Origin: Deltaproteobacteria bacterium
GTDB taxonomy: Bacteria > Desulfobacterota > Desulfobacteria > Desulfobacterales > SURF-15
Direction of reading: 5' to 3'
Assembly: GCA_024644775.1 (NCBI GenBank)
Contig: JAHEHB010000308.1
Location: forward strand, 1 to 6,690
Length of the DNA stretch: 6,690 nucleotides
Numbering within the stretch: the stretch's first letter is position 1; each line of letters begins with the position of its first letter. Made by a program: the position numbers and the translations under genes. Under the pieces are notes generated by a model. That model was given only the letters and a program-made list of their open reading frames with translations. It had not been told where the DNA came from and made no database searches. Shown one piece after another: positions 5,727 through 6,690 of the stretch.

Positions 5727-6308
5727 ATGATTGTCATGATCGATAATTATGATTCATTTACATACAATTTGGTTCAATATCTTAGAGAATTCGGAAAACC
5801 GGTTGAGGTGTTTCGAAACGATAAAGTGTCGACCGACGAAATAAAAGAACTTCGACCTTCCGGAATCGTGATTTCTCCCGGTCCAGGACGACCGGAGTCC
5901 GCCGGTATAAGCCTATCGCTTTTAAAACAACTTTCAGGAAAAATTCCCATTCTCGGCGTCTGTTTGGGGCATCAAGCGATTGCCGCGTCCTTTGGAGGAG
6001 ACATCGTATCGGCCAAACGACTGATGCATGGAAAAACATCTCAGGTAACTGCCGACGGGAAATTCATATACAAAGGAATTCGGAGCCCATTTCAGGCCAT
6101 GCGGTATCATTCCCTTACGGTTTCAAGGAAAACCATACCCGCTTGCCTCCATGTCACCGCGGAGGCAGATGATGGTGAGATTATGGGGGTTCGGCACCGA
6201 GAGCACCCCACAGAGGGAATTCAGTTTCATCCGGAATCGATTATGACGCCGGTGGGAAAACGGATTTTGAGAAATTTTATTCACATCACTGAAAATTGGT
6301 GTTGTTAA
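5727..6308 (+). CDS. trpG: Anthranilate synthase component II, glutamine amidotransferase
   Basis: Class I glutamine amidotransferase that hydrolyses glutamine and passes ammonia to TrpE. The 193-residue protein has a typical stand-alone TrpG length. It begins with MIDNYDSFTYNLVQYL (4-19), has the oxyanion-hole region SPGPGRP (50-56), the nucleophile C79 in GVCLGHQ, RYHSL (126-130), and the H168/E170 pair in QFHPES that completes the triad. It is not fused to trpD as it is in E. coli. The gap after trpE is 12 nt; the trpE stop codon abuts the AAAGGAG ribosome binding site, which lies 7 nt before the ATG. Homologous amidotransferases can serve both TrpE and PabB; the trp operon position makes anthranilate synthesis the main role. 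The protein ends in an unusual WCC. Confidence 0.97.
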   Translation: MIVMIDNYDSFTYNLVQYLREFGKPVEVFRNDKVSTDEIKELRPSGIVISPGPGRPESAGISLSLLKQLSGKIPILGVCLGHQAIAASFGGDIVSAKRLMHGKTSQVTADGKFIYKGIRSPFQAMRYHSLTVSRKTIPACLHVTAEADDGEIMGVRHREHPTEGIQFHPESIMTPVGKRILRNFIHITENWCC

Positions 6309-6320
6309 GAGGAGAAAAGA

Positions 6321-6690
6321 ATGTTTCGGGAAAATCTAAACAAAATCGTTCAGGGAAACAACTTAAGTGAAGCAGAAATGTCTGAAGTGATAACGGATAT
6401 TTTTTCGGGAAATATGACGGACGCTCAGATTGGTGCACTGATGGCTGCATTGGCGACAAAGGGAGAGACATTCCAAGAGTTGGCCGGAGCGGCGAAGGCC
6501 ATGCGTAGAAAAGCAAAACGCATTCAATCGACTGCGGGTACAGTGGTGGATACCTGTGGTACCGGAGGAGATGGTGCACATACATTTAACATATCGACCA
6601 CCACGGCCTTTGTGGTGGCAGGCTGCGGCGTCACGGTAGCAAAACACGGCAACCGCTCCGTATCGAGTAAATGTGGCAGCGCGGATCTTT
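6321..6690 (+). CDS. trpD: Anthranilate phosphoribosyltransferase, 5' part (runs off window)
   Basis: Transfers phosphoribose from PRPP to anthranilate, the second step of the pathway. Only the first 123 complete codons lie in the window and the frame is open to the last base. An N-terminal helical domain (1-70) is followed by the PRPP/Mg-binding DTCGTGGDG (77-85), NIST (90-93), KHGNRSVSS (108-116) and CGSAD (118-122), all characteristic of TrpD. The ATG follows trpG by 12 nt and has GGAG 6 nt upstream. It is separate from trpG, unlike the trpGD fusion of enterics. No frameshift is seen in the visible part. Confidence 0.96.
   Translation, partial: MFRENLNKIVQGNNLSEAEMSEVITDIFSGNMTDAQIGALMAALATKGETFQELAGAAKAMRRKAKRIQSTAGTVVDTCGTGGDGAHTFNISTTTAFVVAGCGVTVAKHGNRSVSSKCGSADL

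Noticed and set aside
6286..6647. Minus-strand open frames over the trpG end and trpD start.
   Set aside because: They run opposite conserved TrpD motifs and have no plausible product.

Overview
The window looks like a chromosomal housekeeping segment from a Gram-negative bacterium of moderate GC content. An MltA-type murein hydrolase implies an outer membrane. A Trp-codon leader peptide in front of separate trpE, trpG and trpD genes fits Proteobacteria in the broad sense. My impression is a Desulfobacterota/deltaproteobacterial relative, but that rests on overall flavour and is not demonstrated. I see no mobile elements, phage genes, CRISPR arrays, tRNA or rRNA.

Layout: the left 3.9 kb is transcribed leftward. 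Reading in that direction, it holds cinA (two-domain NMN amidase/pyrophosphatase family), then a metal-dependent amidohydrolase that overlaps the cinA stop by 4 nt, then mltA (lytic transglycosylase). mltA follows a 151-nt gap that contains its own near-consensus sigma70 promoter and a short heptad repeat. The right 2.7 kb is transcribed rightward and is the start of a tryptophan operon: promoter, trpL leader peptide, attenuator, trpE, trpG and the first 123 codons of trpD, which runs off the window. The trp genes are separated by 12-nt gaps with strong ribosome binding sites, so they are very likely one transcript. TrpE with TrpG makes anthranilate from chorismate and glutamine, and TrpD adds phosphoribose.

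The 369-nt stretch between the cinA and trpE starts is the most interesting part. It holds the divergent promoter region with two small symmetric elements, a 30-codon leader ORF with four consecutive Trp codons, and a classical attenuator (a 12-of-13 bp antiterminator pairing against a GC-rich terminator). Unusually, a second terminator-like hairpin lies between the attenuator and trpE. The descending arm and U-tract of the first terminator can pair over 14 bp with the ascending arm of the second. This suggests a relay in which a single Trp-starvation event would disarm both terminators. The rest of the window is conventional.
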